Below, in pieces: positions 1 to 9,230 of a DNA stretch of 64,000 nt. Where the stretch lies: NCBI RefSeq assembly GCF_947331435.1, contig NZ_CAMZOF010000002.1:310001-374000 (forward strand). Reading direction: 5' to 3'. The position numbers and the translations under genes were made by a program. Under the pieces are notes generated by a model, which had not been told where the DNA came from, did not search any database, and saw only the letters and a program-made list of their open reading frames with translations. Position 1 is the first letter of the stretch. Each line of letters begins with the position of its first letter. Source of the DNA: Pelagibius sp. Alg239-R121. Lineage in GTDB: Bacteria; Pseudomonadota; Alphaproteobacteria; Kiloniellales; Kiloniellaceae.

Positions 1-85
1 CAACAGCAAGGCAAGGGTTAAATTCGCACCAAAATATCTGTCAAAAGGCAAAAACTGCGTCAAAATTGGGTAAATCTCCCGCAAA

Positions 86-1513
86 TCATCCGAATTTTTG
101 TAGAAAACGCACGATTTTACGGGTTCGCTCTCCAAACAGAGCGTCCGTGTAATAACTGCCGGCAACCCGTTTGCTGACTTCGCTCAAAGTTGGGTAGGGC
201 GCGATGGCGTTGGCCATGGCTCCGATCTTCAGTTTCTGACTGAGTGCCAGAACCCAGGGCTGCAGGAGCTCACCCGCACGCGGGCCGCCGATCGACGCTC
301 CCAGGATCTTGCCGCGCTTGCCGACGACGATCTTGACCAGACCTTCGGTTTCGCGCTCCGCCCGCGCCCTGTCGTTTTCTTCGAAGGACCAACGCAGGAC
401 CTTCACGTCGTCGCCGAATTTTTCCTTCGCCTGTGCCTCGGTCAGACCGACATGAGCAATTTCAGGGTCCGTGAAGGTCACCCAGGGAACGAAATCATGG
501 CACGCCTTCGCCGGAAGTCTGAAAAGCGCATTCCGAATAACAATACCGGCGTGATAGCCCGCGACATGGGTAAATTGAAGACCGCCCGCAACATCACCGA
601 GCGCAAATATCCGCTTGTTGCTGGTCCGCAGGCGTGCGTCGACTTCAATGCCGCGTGGTGAGTAGCTAACGCCGGCAGCTTCGAGATTCAATCCATCGAC
701 ATTGGCGCGGCGTCCGGCCGCGACCAACAGATGCGAGCCCGTGATTGTCTCCGTCTGGCCGTCCGCTTCAATTTCGACGGAGATCTGGTTTCCCCCGCCG
801 CCGACTGAAACGATCTTGATACCCTCGCGGATTGCGACGCCATCCTCGACCAGGCGGCGGCGCGCGAACTCGGTCACTTCAGGATCGTCCTTGCCCAAGA
901 CGCGGAACATTTCCAGCAAGGTCACTTTAGCTCCAAGGCGCCGGTGGGCCTGTGCGAGCTCCGCACCAATCGGGCCGCCGCCGATCACGATCAGATGCTC
1001 GGGCCTTTCGTCCAGCTCGAATACCGTTTCGTTGGTCAGAAAGGGAACATCCTGGATCCCGTCGATAGGCGGGACCGCAGCCGAGGAGCCGGTGCAGACG
1101 ACAAATCGCTTGGCGCGCACGATTGAATCGCCAGCCTTGGCCTCACGCGGCCCCGAAAAAACGGCGGCCTCCTGGAGCACCTTGACACCGAGGCCCTCAA
1201 ACCGCTCGACAGAATCATGCGGTGCGATACCGGCGATAACGCTGCGAATATGTTCGCGCACCTTAAGAAAATCGACAGCCGGCTCAGTGCCGTTCACACC
1301 GAAGCGGCCACTGCGGCGGATAACGTCTGCCGCATGCCCGGCTGCGATAATCGATTTGGAAGGCACACAACCGTAGTTCAGACAATCGCCACCCATCTTT
1401 CCCTTTTCGATGAGCACGACATCAGCGCCCATCTGGGATGCTCCCGCAGCCACGGACAGGCCCCCCGACCCACCGCCGATGACACACAAGTCGGCGTTAA
1501 TTATCTCGCTCAT
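86..1513 (-). CDS. FAD-dependent dithiol-disulfide oxidoreductase (mercuric reductase / lipoamide dehydrogenase-like)
   Basis: The 475-residue protein is a class I pyridine nucleotide-disulfide oxidoreductase. An FAD-binding GGGSGG motif lies at residues 13-18 and the redox-active pair C44-LNYG-C49 follows in the family context GGDCLNYGCVPSK. A second dinucleotide-binding motif, GGGPIGAE, appears near residue 177 for NAD(P)H, and a C-terminal dimerisation domain completes the usual length. The C-terminal active-site segment reads APYPTLSEV, so the His-x-x-x-x-Glu of true lipoamide dehydrogenase and glutathione reductase has Tyr at the His position; this resembles the uncharacterised mercuric-reductase-like branch. 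No C-terminal Cys pair or N-terminal heavy-metal domain is present, so Hg(II) reduction is unlikely. The gene is transcribed alone; a GGGGAC ribosome-binding site precedes the ATG. The fold is sure, the substrate unknown. Confidence 0.9.
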   Translation of the reverse strand: MSEIINADLCVIGGGSGGLSVAAGASQMGADVVLIEKGKMGGDCLNYGCVPSKSIIAAGHAADVIRRSGRFGVNGTEPAVDFLKVREHIRSVIAGIAPHDSVERFEGLGVKVLQEAAVFSGPREAKAGDSIVRAKRFVVCTGSSAAVPPIDGIQDVPFLTNETVFELDERPEHLIVIGGGPIGAELAQAHRRLGAKVTLLEMFRVLGKDDPEVTEFARRRLVEDGVAIREGIKIVSVGGGGNQISVEIEADGQTETITGSHLLVAAGRRANVDGLNLEAAGVSYSPRGIEVDARLRTSNKRIFALGDVAGGLQFTHVAGYHAGIVIRNALFRLPAKACHDFVPWVTFTDPEIAHVGLTEAQAKEKFGDDVKVLRWSFEENDRARAERETEGLVKIVVGKRGKILGASIGGPRAGELLQPWVLALSQKLKIGAMANAIAPYPTLSEVSKRVAGSYYTDALFGERTRKIVRFLQKFG

Positions 1514-1568
1514 TTAATGTCCCCACGAATCTTCCCCCCGCTCGTTGGCGAGACTCTATTTACTGTAG

Positions 1569-1619
1569 TTAGAGTGCGGTCGTTCTTGACTGTTTCCACA
1601 AAGAACGACCGCACTCTAA
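1569..1619. repeat. Perfect 19-bp inverted repeat, member of the dispersed palindrome family
   Basis: Two arms (1569-1587 and 1601-1619) are perfect reverse complements around a 13-nt loop; the left arm begins TTAGAGTGCGGTCGTT. It lies just upstream of the oxidoreductase gene and downstream of the membrane protein gene, both on the minus strand, so it could also act as a terminator for the latter, though no T-tract follows. The AGAGTGCG-TCGTT end recurs at 19416 and 49321. Confidence 0.75.
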
Positions 1620-1740
1620 ATTCTTACGCCTGCAATGAACCACAACGCGGTGCAATGCGCGGGTGCGATGATAACGCCCGAATTGCTAAAGACGTCTTTC
1701 ATCCTGCGCCGTCTGGCAAGAAAAGAGAACTGGCCGGGAA

Positions 1741-2724
1741 TCAAGACGAGTCACGGACCTCAAGTGCGCGCGACAGTATCTGCTGCTGACGATGGACCGG
1801 ATTTTCAAATCCGGGTTGCTCACCCTGTTTCTCGCCAGGGGATTTATCTGCACTGCCTTGATCGAGACCGAGCGAAAGCTGCCGCTTGAGCTCAGGATCG
1901 TTCAATAAGTCGGGAGATCCCTTAACTTCCCCTTCTGCCGCCTTTGCTATATCGGCCCCCATGACCGCACGTCGGAGATTCAGAGCGGCAACAGCACTGC
2001 GGGCGTTCGGTCGTTTATTGATCGCAACCGAGCGCGCGTCTTCAACAGCATGTGTCATTGCTTCCAGCGCAGCGAGACGCGATGCATGGGCTTCGCCAAG
2101 TGCGCGCTCGACTTTGAAGGCCATCGGCAAAAGAACCCCCAGGGCAAGCAGCCAAAGCGGCAGCAGGCCATCCAACAGTTCGCTGGTTAGATAACCATCC
2201 GAGAAAACCGGACTCATTTCAGTGGCGCTCGACATCCAAAAGCCGCCGGCAACCACGGATGCAATCAGCAAGCAGCCGGCGAGAAAAAGGCTGCGCCAGC
2301 AAATAAAGCCCGCGATTTGCGCCAAGAGGACCAGAGAAAAGGCAAAAATTCCGTAGGTAACCGGCCCTGAGGTTTGCAGGCTCATCACCGCCAGGAGGAC
2401 GCATTGCGCCACGAAGCCGACAGACAGTACGTAACGCGCGACAACACGGACAGGGTCGCAAACCCAAACCAACGACGGCAGGAGCGCAAAGAGCGTACTC
2501 AGGGCAATAGCGAGAGCGAAGTCACGTTCCGCCAGTGTCGAAAGCAGGGCGACGGCCCCAATCCCAAGCCAGAGCTCCGCCACGATCACGCGCGCCGCAA
2601 GGCTTCTTATTGTGCTCAGTGCCGGCGCCGTGGTCGGACGACGACGTCCGGTCACGAGATTCGGGGGCGTTCCTTTGGCGGGTTTTCCGGCGACGAAATT
2701 GGAGGCTTTGGAGTTGGATCTCAC
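1741..2724 (-). CDS. Polytopic membrane protein resembling a chemoreceptor sensor module without a signalling domain
   Basis: The 327-residue product has about six hydrophobic segments between residues 40 and 200, then a soluble C-terminal tail of about 120 residues rich in Ala, Glu and Lys. The segment WVCDPVRVVARYVLSVGF and the following helices resemble the six-helix membrane sensor of some alphaproteobacterial methyl-accepting chemotaxis proteins, but no HAMP, methylation helix or MCP hairpin follows. The tail may form a short coiled coil (about residues 200-230). The start used is GTG with no clear ribosome-binding site, so the N-terminus is uncertain. No partner gene is adjacent. Function unknown; the sensor resemblance is an inference from pattern only. 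Confidence 0.65.
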   Translation of the reverse strand: MRSNSKASNFVAGKPAKGTPPNLVTGRRRPTTAPALSTIRSLAARVIVAELWLGIGAVALLSTLAERDFALAIALSTLFALLPSLVWVCDPVRVVARYVLSVGFVAQCVLLAVMSLQTSGPVTYGIFAFSLVLLAQIAGFICWRSLFLAGCLLIASVVAGGFWMSSATEMSPVFSDGYLTSELLDGLLPLWLLALGVLLPMAFKVERALGEAHASRLAALEAMTHAVEDARSVAINKRPNARSAVAALNLRRAVMGADIAKAAEGEVKGSPDLLNDPELKRQLSLGLDQGSADKSPGEKQGEQPGFENPVHRQQQILSRALEVRDSS

Positions 2725-3070
2725 TTGCTGCGCCCGCCTTCAACGACGCCGGTTCGACGTAGCTTGAAACTGGCAAAGCGGATCATCACCTGCATACCCC
2801 GTACTGTGGTTGTACCATCGCTATCGATTTCTTGTTTAAACCTGGGACCCAGCGCTTATGCGCCCTGCGCTTAAATGCCCTGCGCCCCAGCCAATGACAG
2901 CTGATGGTTTCTCGTGGCCTGAGTCTGATTCACGTTCCTTACTTTTGCCGTTTAGAACGGTCGTACTCATAGACCACTGTCTCTATATCATAGCCACTGG
3001 CCAAGAGTCCGGCTTCATGGGCCGACTTTGTGCTCCAAGTCGTTCACATCTTTTCGATCAGGTCACTTTT
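2725..3070. other. Intergenic region, no gene seen
   Basis: About 345 bases between the start of the membrane protein gene and the end of the cupin gene. Overlapping short ORFs here have no recognisable product or codon pattern. It presumably holds the promoter of the membrane protein gene; no clear terminator or operator was found. Confidence 0.5.
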
Positions 3071-4267
3071 CTATACCTGGCTTAGTGTACGATCAGCGCA
3101 GAGGCGCTCCAAAAGTCCCTCGAGGACCGAATCGGTTACCTGCGGAAAGGCGGCAGCCAGAGCGGTTTTGTCAAACCGGCCCTGCTCTGCCATCCAGCCT
3201 AGAAGGGGACCGTCTTCCGGCGATTGCGAAACTTTGTAGTCCTCTGCCACGGCAACCCATTCTTTCCCTCGGCGCACAACGCGCAGGTCTTGGCGAAGAA
3301 CCTGAAAGCTCTGGCGAGGCTCGAAATTCGGCAGGCTAAAGCCGGGCCTTCGCACCGTAAATCCATTGCGAAGTGCGACAGCGCGCTGCATTCCTTCGTC
3401 TCCGCGGGCAATCTCCTGGAAACGCTCCGAAAGCTGGTCCAGGTGCCGCCGGAGCCGCTCCTCGCCTTCGCGATCGTTGCATTGAGGCAAATCAGCCCGG
3501 AAAACCGGGTCTTTAACCGCCAGTTCCCACAGCTTCGTCAACCATTCCAGGCCGATCGGTTCGCTGCAGCTGAAGGTCACATGTACCGACACATCACTGC
3601 TGGCAAGGGCGTCATGGAACTGCCCGCGCGGCAGGTACAGTAAGTCGCCCGGCCGCATGACAAGTTCTTCGGCAACCGCGCCTTTCATGCGGTCATATTC
3701 GGCCTGCGGGACGTTCATAAATGCGGGATGCTCGATTGGATTCTCGGCACGGCCTTCATAGACGCGCCAGCGCTTCTCTCCTACGATCTGGAGGGCGTAA
3801 ACTTCGTGCCTGTCATAATGTGAGTCGAAGGCCTGTCGCTGCTTCCAGGAGCAGTAGAGGTTTGCGTTTCCGCGTCCGCCATGTGCCGCCTCGATGGTTT
3901 CCAGCACAGAACGCACCCCCGGATGCAGAGTCTCAATCTCGTTCAGCAACAAGGACGCGCCGCGCTTCAAAAAATCCATAATCTTTTCGGATTCCGGTTG
4001 AAGCACCTGCATCTGGTTACGATCGACCGTATTCCGGCAGTAGGCCCCAGGTGGTATCCGCTGCTTGTCGAGAGATAACTGGAGGGAACGCGCCGTCCAA
4101 ACGGCCATTTCCAGCATCCGATTCAGATCGTCCCAGTTCATGACGGAACCAAATTTCTCGGGTCGTCCCGCAATGTGAACCGGCCGCTGACGGCAATAGT
4201 CCTGAAAAAACTTCTCAGGCGGCAGCGGATCGATCAGCTGCCGAAACGACGTAATTTGCTCGGACAT
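3071..4267 (-). CDS. Cupin-4 / JmjC-type Fe(II) 2-oxoglutarate oxygenase (ROXA/YcfD-like)
   Basis: The 398-residue protein has the layout of bacterial ribosomal-protein hydroxylases: an N-terminal JmjC cupin, then a dimerisation and winged-helix-like C-terminal region. The metal triad is visible as H150-x-D152 (SHYDRHEV) and H218 (PRGQFHDA), in the family context of LLYLPRGQFH. Members such as E. coli YcfD hydroxylate an arginine of ribosomal protein L16; whether this one does is inference. The ATG at 4267 is the only sensible start. It lies about 215 bp downstream of a second, unrelated Fe(II) oxygenase gene on the same strand, so the two may be co-transcribed. Confidence 0.85.
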   Translation of the reverse strand: MSEQITSFRQLIDPLPPEKFFQDYCRQRPVHIAGRPEKFGSVMNWDDLNRMLEMAVWTARSLQLSLDKQRIPPGAYCRNTVDRNQMQVLQPESEKIMDFLKRGASLLLNEIETLHPGVRSVLETIEAAHGGRGNANLYCSWKQRQAFDSHYDRHEVYALQIVGEKRWRVYEGRAENPIEHPAFMNVPQAEYDRMKGAVAEELVMRPGDLLYLPRGQFHDALASSDVSVHVTFSCSEPIGLEWLTKLWELAVKDPVFRADLPQCNDREGEERLRRHLDQLSERFQEIARGDEGMQRAVALRNGFTVRRPGFSLPNFEPRQSFQVLRQDLRVVRRGKEWVAVAEDYKVSQSPEDGPLLGWMAEQGRFDKTALAAAFPQVTDSVLEGLLERLCADRTLSQV

Positions 4268-4483
4268 TTACCTGCACTGAAGTGGGGAAAACGGAGGTCA
4301 TCGGCTAATATCAAAGAGCACTGATAATGACCTACGGCATTATATGGCTTTGCAATGACACCGCATCAACATTCGCCGCCCGTGCCGTTCAATTCTGTGG
4401 CACTTCGCAGTCCGCCATAGTCACTGTGGCTTTTCCATTCTGACCGGTGGGAAACCGGCATTCCGGCAGAACAATCCCCTGGG

Positions 4484-5527
4484 TCAGTAGAGGAACGCCA
4501 GCTGTACATAGCGGCTGCCACGGGTAACGGGCCGGGCCTCGTGCAGAAGAGAACAGCAGAATACAAGCGCCTCACCCGTAGCTGGGCGATAGCCGGATTC
4601 ACAATATTCGGGAAACACCAGATGCCCGCCCTCGTGATCCTCAGCATTGAGATTGATGGAGACGGCAAATCTGCGGTGCGCATTTGCTGCATTTGTATTG
4701 TCTCGATGCCGGCGGAAGAAGCCTTTGTCCTCGGCATCGTAGCGCGCAATCTTGAAAGCCTCGTGCGACTTAACTTCGAAATGAAAGGCTTTGGCGACTT
4801 CCGGGATCAGACGGCGCATATACAGCACCCGAATCTGCTCTGCCAAGGGAGTGCCGGTTCCAACGACAAAATCGCGACGCTTCTTGACTTTTTCGTCAAA
4901 CACCAACGGCGCACCATCCTTCCGTTGCTCGTTAAACCCCGAGGGCTGATGCGGCGAGTTTTCAAAGATCCCGATCAGATGCTTGCAGCACTCAGGGTCG
5001 AACACCCGTGGGATTCGCAAGACCGGTGCATGAATCTTGGCCTCCATGAAGGGGCGTCGCGGCAGAAGAGTCGTGGCCGCAGTCAAAAGTCCATCACGAT
5101 CACAGGAAACCACACGCGGGTCGAAAATAGCGAGCACCCGTTGATTTTCGTTCAGCAATAATGTCGCGCCAGACCGGCCAAAATTAAACGCCTTGGCGAT
5201 CGCATCGGCGGGGTCTTTCAGCCGCTCGACATCGCATGCAGATCCGGGCGCATCGGGATTTGTCGGCTCTTCGGCTCTCTCGATCACCAACAGCTTCAAA
5301 CCCAGAGCGGTAAGCTCCTGTCTGGCGCCGGCGATCACCGGCAGCAAGGTTCGATTATCGCCTGCAGTTTCATGCGAAGACAGAAGACCCGACGCGCAGA
5401 GATGCACCAGCAAAGGCTGGCCGGCGAACTGCACAGGCACTCGCAGGCGCCCATCGGCCGCCTTGAGTTGAACATGCGGAAATACGTCCCCAACACCTAA
5501 GTGTCGCGATACGAGTTCCGCGGTCAT
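4484..5527 (-). CDS. Redoxin-like domain fused to a prolyl-4-hydroxylase-type 2OG-Fe(II) oxygenase
   Basis: From the preferred ATG at 5527 the protein has 347 residues; the frame stays open upstream to 5674 (396 residues), but that extension lacks family features and the redoxin-like domain begins at VGDVFP just after the chosen start. Residues 1-155 resemble peroxiredoxin/thioredoxin-fold proteins but lack a clear catalytic CxxC or peroxidatic Cys in the usual context. Residues 165-347 form a P4H-like double-stranded beta-helix with H274-x-D276 (RRHRDN), H329 and a 2OG-binding Arg in RPVTRGSRYVQLAFLY. The C-terminal end matches small bacterial P4H proteins exactly. The substrate is unknown. 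It is divergent from the receiver-protein gene at 5808. Confidence 0.8.
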   Translation of the reverse strand: MTAELVSRHLGVGDVFPHVQLKAADGRLRVPVQFAGQPLLVHLCASGLLSSHETAGDNRTLLPVIAGARQELTALGLKLLVIERAEEPTNPDAPGSACDVERLKDPADAIAKAFNFGRSGATLLLNENQRVLAIFDPRVVSCDRDGLLTAATTLLPRRPFMEAKIHAPVLRIPRVFDPECCKHLIGIFENSPHQPSGFNEQRKDGAPLVFDEKVKKRRDFVVGTGTPLAEQIRVLYMRRLIPEVAKAFHFEVKSHEAFKIARYDAEDKGFFRRHRDNTNAANAHRRFAVSINLNAEDHEGGHLVFPEYCESGYRPATGEALVFCCSLLHEARPVTRGSRYVQLAFLY

Positions 5528-5807
5528 GTTTCTAACCACAGCACTCTCGTTTCCTACCCCCCTCAGGAAACAAAGACTCCTAAGTATGGGCACCTGTGGA
5601 AGACGAAGCAACAAGTATGGATGAGATGATTCGTTCAGTGAATCCAAATGGAGCGGGATAGCGGGGCACGACATAATAGGATTATTGTCACGACAAACTT
5701 ATTTAAATTAGAACTTCTTTTGGGTGTTCGCGCATAATAAGATTGAAAACTCATCGGCGCCGCACCCTTCAAATCCAATCGCACAGGAACGAGAACAGCT
5801 TTCCCCT

Positions 5808-6917
5808 ATGCTAAAGTTTAACTGGCACAACATCTCAATCATGGTGGTTGACGATAACAGCTTTATGCGCAGTTTGATCACCTCGACCATCCGTGCACTG
5901 GGCATCAAAGACGTCGTCAGCGTCCCGAACGCCACACAAGCTATTGAGCAGCTCAAGATCAGTAAAACCGACCCGGTCAACGCCGGAATCGGGTCCATAG
6001 ATATTATTCTCTCTGACTTCGTCATGCCGGACGTCGACGGGATCCTGTTCTTGCGCTGGACAAGAACCAACAAACACGCTCCCGACCGTTTCGTTCCCTT
6101 CGTCATGGTCTCAGGCCAAGCCGACGAAAAAAGTGTCCAGAAATCCCGCGACGCCGGCATGACTGAATTCCTGGCAAAGCCGTTCGCCGCCCAAACAATG
6201 GCGGACCGCATTCTGGAAGTTATCCAAAATCCGCGGCAGTTCGTGCTCGCGGCCGATTATTTCGGACCAGATCGCCGACGCATGGACCGGCCGATCAAAT
6301 GGTTCGAAAAAACCAGCGAAAAAGGCGGCAAGACTGAGATGGTGGAGCGGACCGACGACCGCCGCATCTCTGCGCCGTCTGACCTGCAGATCGTCAACGC
6401 GCGCTCGAACATCAAACATATTCGCGATGACGTCCATGCCGTCATCATCCGCCCGGCCAATCGCCTGCTCGATAAGCTTGGTCCGAATGTCATGCGGGGG
6501 CAGATCGATTTTGATCCGCTCGTTATCCAGGCAGCGGAAGCGCGGATCCAGGAACTTGTCGGCGATTATTCCAAATGGACGGAAAACTACCTGAACACTC
6601 TCGCAGACTGTCTCAACAAGCTGCAAAAACGGCAGGAGGACAGCCGCAGGGTTCTCGCGCAGATCAACCATATCGCTCATGAGCTGCGCGGCCAGGGCGG
6701 TGTTTTTGATTATCCTCTATGCACCGCCTTCGGAAAATCCCTCTATGAAGCGACGCTCGACGTCAGTCTCGCAGTCACGGGGAACCGCCTGAAGCTGATT
6801 GATGCCCATATCGGTGCCATTCGAACGGTGTTTAATCAGAAGATCACTGGAAACGGCGGCAAAGTAGGTGCCACTCTTTTGAAGGAAATCGAGGCCGCTG
6901 TTAAGAAATACAGCTGA
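5808..6917 (+). CDS. CheY-like response regulator with a C-terminal helical domain carrying an HPt-like histidine
   Basis: The ATG at 5808 gives 369 residues; an in-frame ATG at 5724 would add 28 residues before the receiver fold, and AGGAACGAGAAC lies about 14 bases before the preferred start. Residues 10-140 form a receiver domain with the acidic pair D15-D16, phospho-acceptor D70 in LSDFVMPDVDG, and K124 in FLAKPF. After a charged linker a largely helical region of about 170 residues contains AHELRGQG around H291, which resembles the phosphorylatable histidine of HPt domains. There is no DNA-binding or enzymatic output domain. It therefore probably works as a phosphorelay intermediate or protein-binding regulator; the kinase partner is not nearby. 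Confidence 0.8.
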   Translation: MLKFNWHNISIMVVDDNSFMRSLITSTIRALGIKDVVSVPNATQAIEQLKISKTDPVNAGIGSIDIILSDFVMPDVDGILFLRWTRTNKHAPDRFVPFVMVSGQADEKSVQKSRDAGMTEFLAKPFAAQTMADRILEVIQNPRQFVLAADYFGPDRRRMDRPIKWFEKTSEKGGKTEMVERTDDRRISAPSDLQIVNARSNIKHIRDDVHAVIIRPANRLLDKLGPNVMRGQIDFDPLVIQAAEARIQELVGDYSKWTENYLNTLADCLNKLQKRQEDSRRVLAQINHIAHELRGQGGVFDYPLCTAFGKSLYEATLDVSLAVTGNRLKLIDAHIGAIRTVFNQKITGNGGKVGATLLKEIEAAVKKYS

Positions 6918-7026
6918 CGCCGCTGACGGCCTCCCGCTCTCCCACCCACACTTTTCATAGCCTTGTGGATTGCAACCGGCTGCCGAGAGCCGGCCACAAG
7001 AACGGACCGTTTGGATAGCGTTGCGT

Positions 7027-8313
7027 TTAAAGGCCCCAGTACTGCACGTCCGAACGGATGGTCGTTTCGTCGAGCACGGCCTTGACGTCGATCAGGATAC
7101 CACCAGGCTTGATGCGATCGGTCAGGCGTTCGGTTCCGCCATCCAGGAACGACTGGTGGGAGACGGCCAAAATCAATCCGTCGAGATCGCGAAGCTGATC
7201 GTCGGGGCTCAGGGCCAGACCGAACTCCTCCTCTGCCAATTCCGCCGAAACGTAAGGATCGAAGATCAGGGGCTGCAGGCTGAATTCCCGCAGCTCAGTC
7301 ACGATATCCGGAACCTTGCTGTTTCTGATGTCAGGAACGTTTTCTTTGAACGTCAGGCCAAGAATGCCGATTCGGGCATTCGCGGACATGCGATCACTTG
7401 CAAGCAGCATCTTGATCAATTTACGCGCCAGGAACGCGCCCATGCCGTCATTGATGCGGCGTCCGGCGAGAATGACTTCCGGATGATAGCCTACGGCCTC
7501 GGCCCGGGCTGTTAGGTAATAGGGATCAACGCCGATACAGTGACCGCCGACCAGGCCCGGCGTGAACTTCAGAAAGTTCCACTTGGTTCCGGCCGCGGCG
7601 AGAACATCCCTCGTGGGGATCTCAAGCCGCTCGAAAATGATCGCGAGTTCGTTCATCAAAGCGATGTTAAGGTCGCGCTGAGTGTTCTCAATAACTTTCG
7701 CCGACTCGGCGACCTTGATCGAAGGTGCCCTGTGAACCCCGGCGGCAGCGAAGCTGCCATAGGCTTCTGAAACACGATCCAGGGTTTCCGCGTCCTCGCC
7801 GGACACCACCTTCACAATGGCCTCAAGTCCGTGTTCGGTATCGCCCGGATTGATCCGCTCCGGCGAATAGCCGAGTTTAAAGTCGACTCCTTGGCGCAAT
7901 CCCGAGACCTCGGCAAGAATGGGACCGCAGATATCTTCCGTTACGCCCGGGAAAACTGTCGATTCCAGAACCACCACGCCACCAGACTTCAGATAGGGCG
8001 CGATCATCCGGCAGGCCCCTTTGACCGCCCCCAGATCGGGGCGGCGGTCACCATCGACCGGAGTCGGCACGGTGATTGCGAAGAAGGTCGCGCCTTCCAG
8101 ATCGGCGGCGGAATCGGTAAAGCGGATCGAGGATGCCGCAAGATGTTCCGAGGTGACTTCGCCCGTCCAATCCTCGTTCGCGCGCAGGGCTGCAATACGT
8201 TTGCTGTCGATATCGATGCCGATAACGGTCTCAAAATGCTTCGCAAAGGCAACCGCCAATGGCAGTCCGACGTAGCCCAAACCGATTACGGCAATCTTTT
8301 CTGAAGTCAGCAT
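7027..8313 (-). CDS. UDP-sugar 6-dehydrogenase (TviB/WbpA-type nucleotide sugar dehydrogenase)
   Basis: The 428-residue enzyme oxidises a UDP-hexose or UDP-N-acetylhexosamine to the uronic acid with two NAD+. It shows the N-terminal Rossmann motif GLGYVGLPLA (11-20), the central dimer domain, the nucleophile C259 in GGHCIGVDPYY, and the C-terminal UDP-binding domain with GLTFKENVPDIRNS. The YYLTARAE and KENVPD signatures favour the Vi-antigen TviB / WbpA class, which act on UDP-GlcNAc or UDP-GalNAc, over UDP-glucose dehydrogenase proper. Exopolysaccharide genes nearby (export protein at 12344) support a role in capsule or EPS precursor supply. The ATG at 8313 follows a 224-bp gap from the upstream parA-like gene. 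Confidence 0.92.
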   Translation of the reverse strand: MLTSEKIAVIGLGYVGLPLAVAFAKHFETVIGIDIDSKRIAALRANEDWTGEVTSEHLAASSIRFTDSAADLEGATFFAITVPTPVDGDRRPDLGAVKGACRMIAPYLKSGGVVVLESTVFPGVTEDICGPILAEVSGLRQGVDFKLGYSPERINPGDTEHGLEAIVKVVSGEDAETLDRVSEAYGSFAAAGVHRAPSIKVAESAKVIENTQRDLNIALMNELAIIFERLEIPTRDVLAAAGTKWNFLKFTPGLVGGHCIGVDPYYLTARAEAVGYHPEVILAGRRINDGMGAFLARKLIKMLLASDRMSANARIGILGLTFKENVPDIRNSKVPDIVTELREFSLQPLIFDPYVSAELAEEEFGLALSPDDQLRDLDGLILAVSHQSFLDGGTERLTDRIKPGGILIDVKAVLDETTIRSDVQYWGL

Positions 8314-8537
8314 AGCGATGTCATTTCCCGGATACGTTCATGACGGCCCACCCGGCAGGGTGAGACTTGGATGTACTGTTTATATTGGAGCTTCTAATCC
8401 CCCGTTAACGCCGTGAGCGTCAAGGGACAAACAAATTACAAGCGAGAGGTGATAGTGAATCCATGTATACGAAAACGAAGTCGTTTGAATAGAGGCAAAT
8501 TCAAGCGAGATGGCGAATTGGTCAAGGGTTTATATGC

Positions 8538-9230
8538 TCAGGATACCTGGGCCGTTTGCTCGTCGGGTCCAAAACCCTCGATTTCCTCCATTTTGGCCAA
8601 TACAGCGTTGGCCAGATTGACGATGTCGTGCCTGGCATCGCTTTTAGGTGCGAACTCACCAATCCACTTACGCTCAGTGAAAGCATCTACAAAGGCTGTG
8701 CGTTGCCGCACCTCAGGTCCCACGACATCACCGAGGTGCCGTAATACATCGCCGATTCGCCGCCCTGCCCCGGTCCGGTGATCGATCTTCGACGGCACCA
8801 ACAGAAAACTAAGCTCATTGCCGTCGCGCATGGCCCGCGAGGTTTCGATCAGGTTCAAGACATTGGTCGTGGCAATCAAGTCCGGGCCAGATGCCGTCAG
8901 AGGAATCACTGCAAGCCGCGACAGACTCAGGGCTATCTCGGTGACAGCGCGAGAATGCGCAGGGCAATCGATCAGCAGGAAATCACTGTCAATCGACAGT
9001 ACCTTGGTAATCCAGCTCTGCGCGCCGCGCTCGTCCTCGAGCGGGAAAGAATGGATCTGTGCGGGATAACGGCCTCGGGACATCCAATGTGACGAGGTTC
9101 CCTGCGGATCAGCATCCACCAGCGCGACCCGGCGTTCACCGCCACCCAGTTCGCATGCCAAATTGACTGCGATGTTGGACTTGCCGACACCACCCTTCAA
9201 ATTGGCGACCGTTATGATGCGCGCCGCCAT
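8538..9230 (-). CDS. Orphan ParA/MinD-family ATPase
   Basis: The 230-residue protein has the deviant Walker A motif KGGVGKS at residues 12-18, an A' motif LVDADPQGT, and Walker B-like FLLIDCP, typical of short ParA proteins. There is no N-terminal DNA-binding domain and no adjacent parB. Such orphan ParAs position protein complexes (chemosensory arrays, polysaccharide machines, carboxysomes) rather than plasmids. Its closeness to surface adhesin and EPS genes fits a positioning role for an envelope machine, but this is inference. The start ATG is clear. The gene is on the same strand as, and upstream of, the sugar dehydrogenase. Confidence 0.85.
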   Translation of the reverse strand: MAARIITVANLKGGVGKSNIAVNLACELGGGERRVALVDADPQGTSSHWMSRGRYPAQIHSFPLEDERGAQSWITKVLSIDSDFLLIDCPAHSRAVTEIALSLSRLAVIPLTASGPDLIATTNVLNLIETSRAMRDGNELSFLLVPSKIDHRTGAGRRIGDVLRHLGDVVGPEVRQRTAFVDAFTERKWIGEFAPKSDARHDIVNLANAVLAKMEEIEGFGPDEQTAQVS

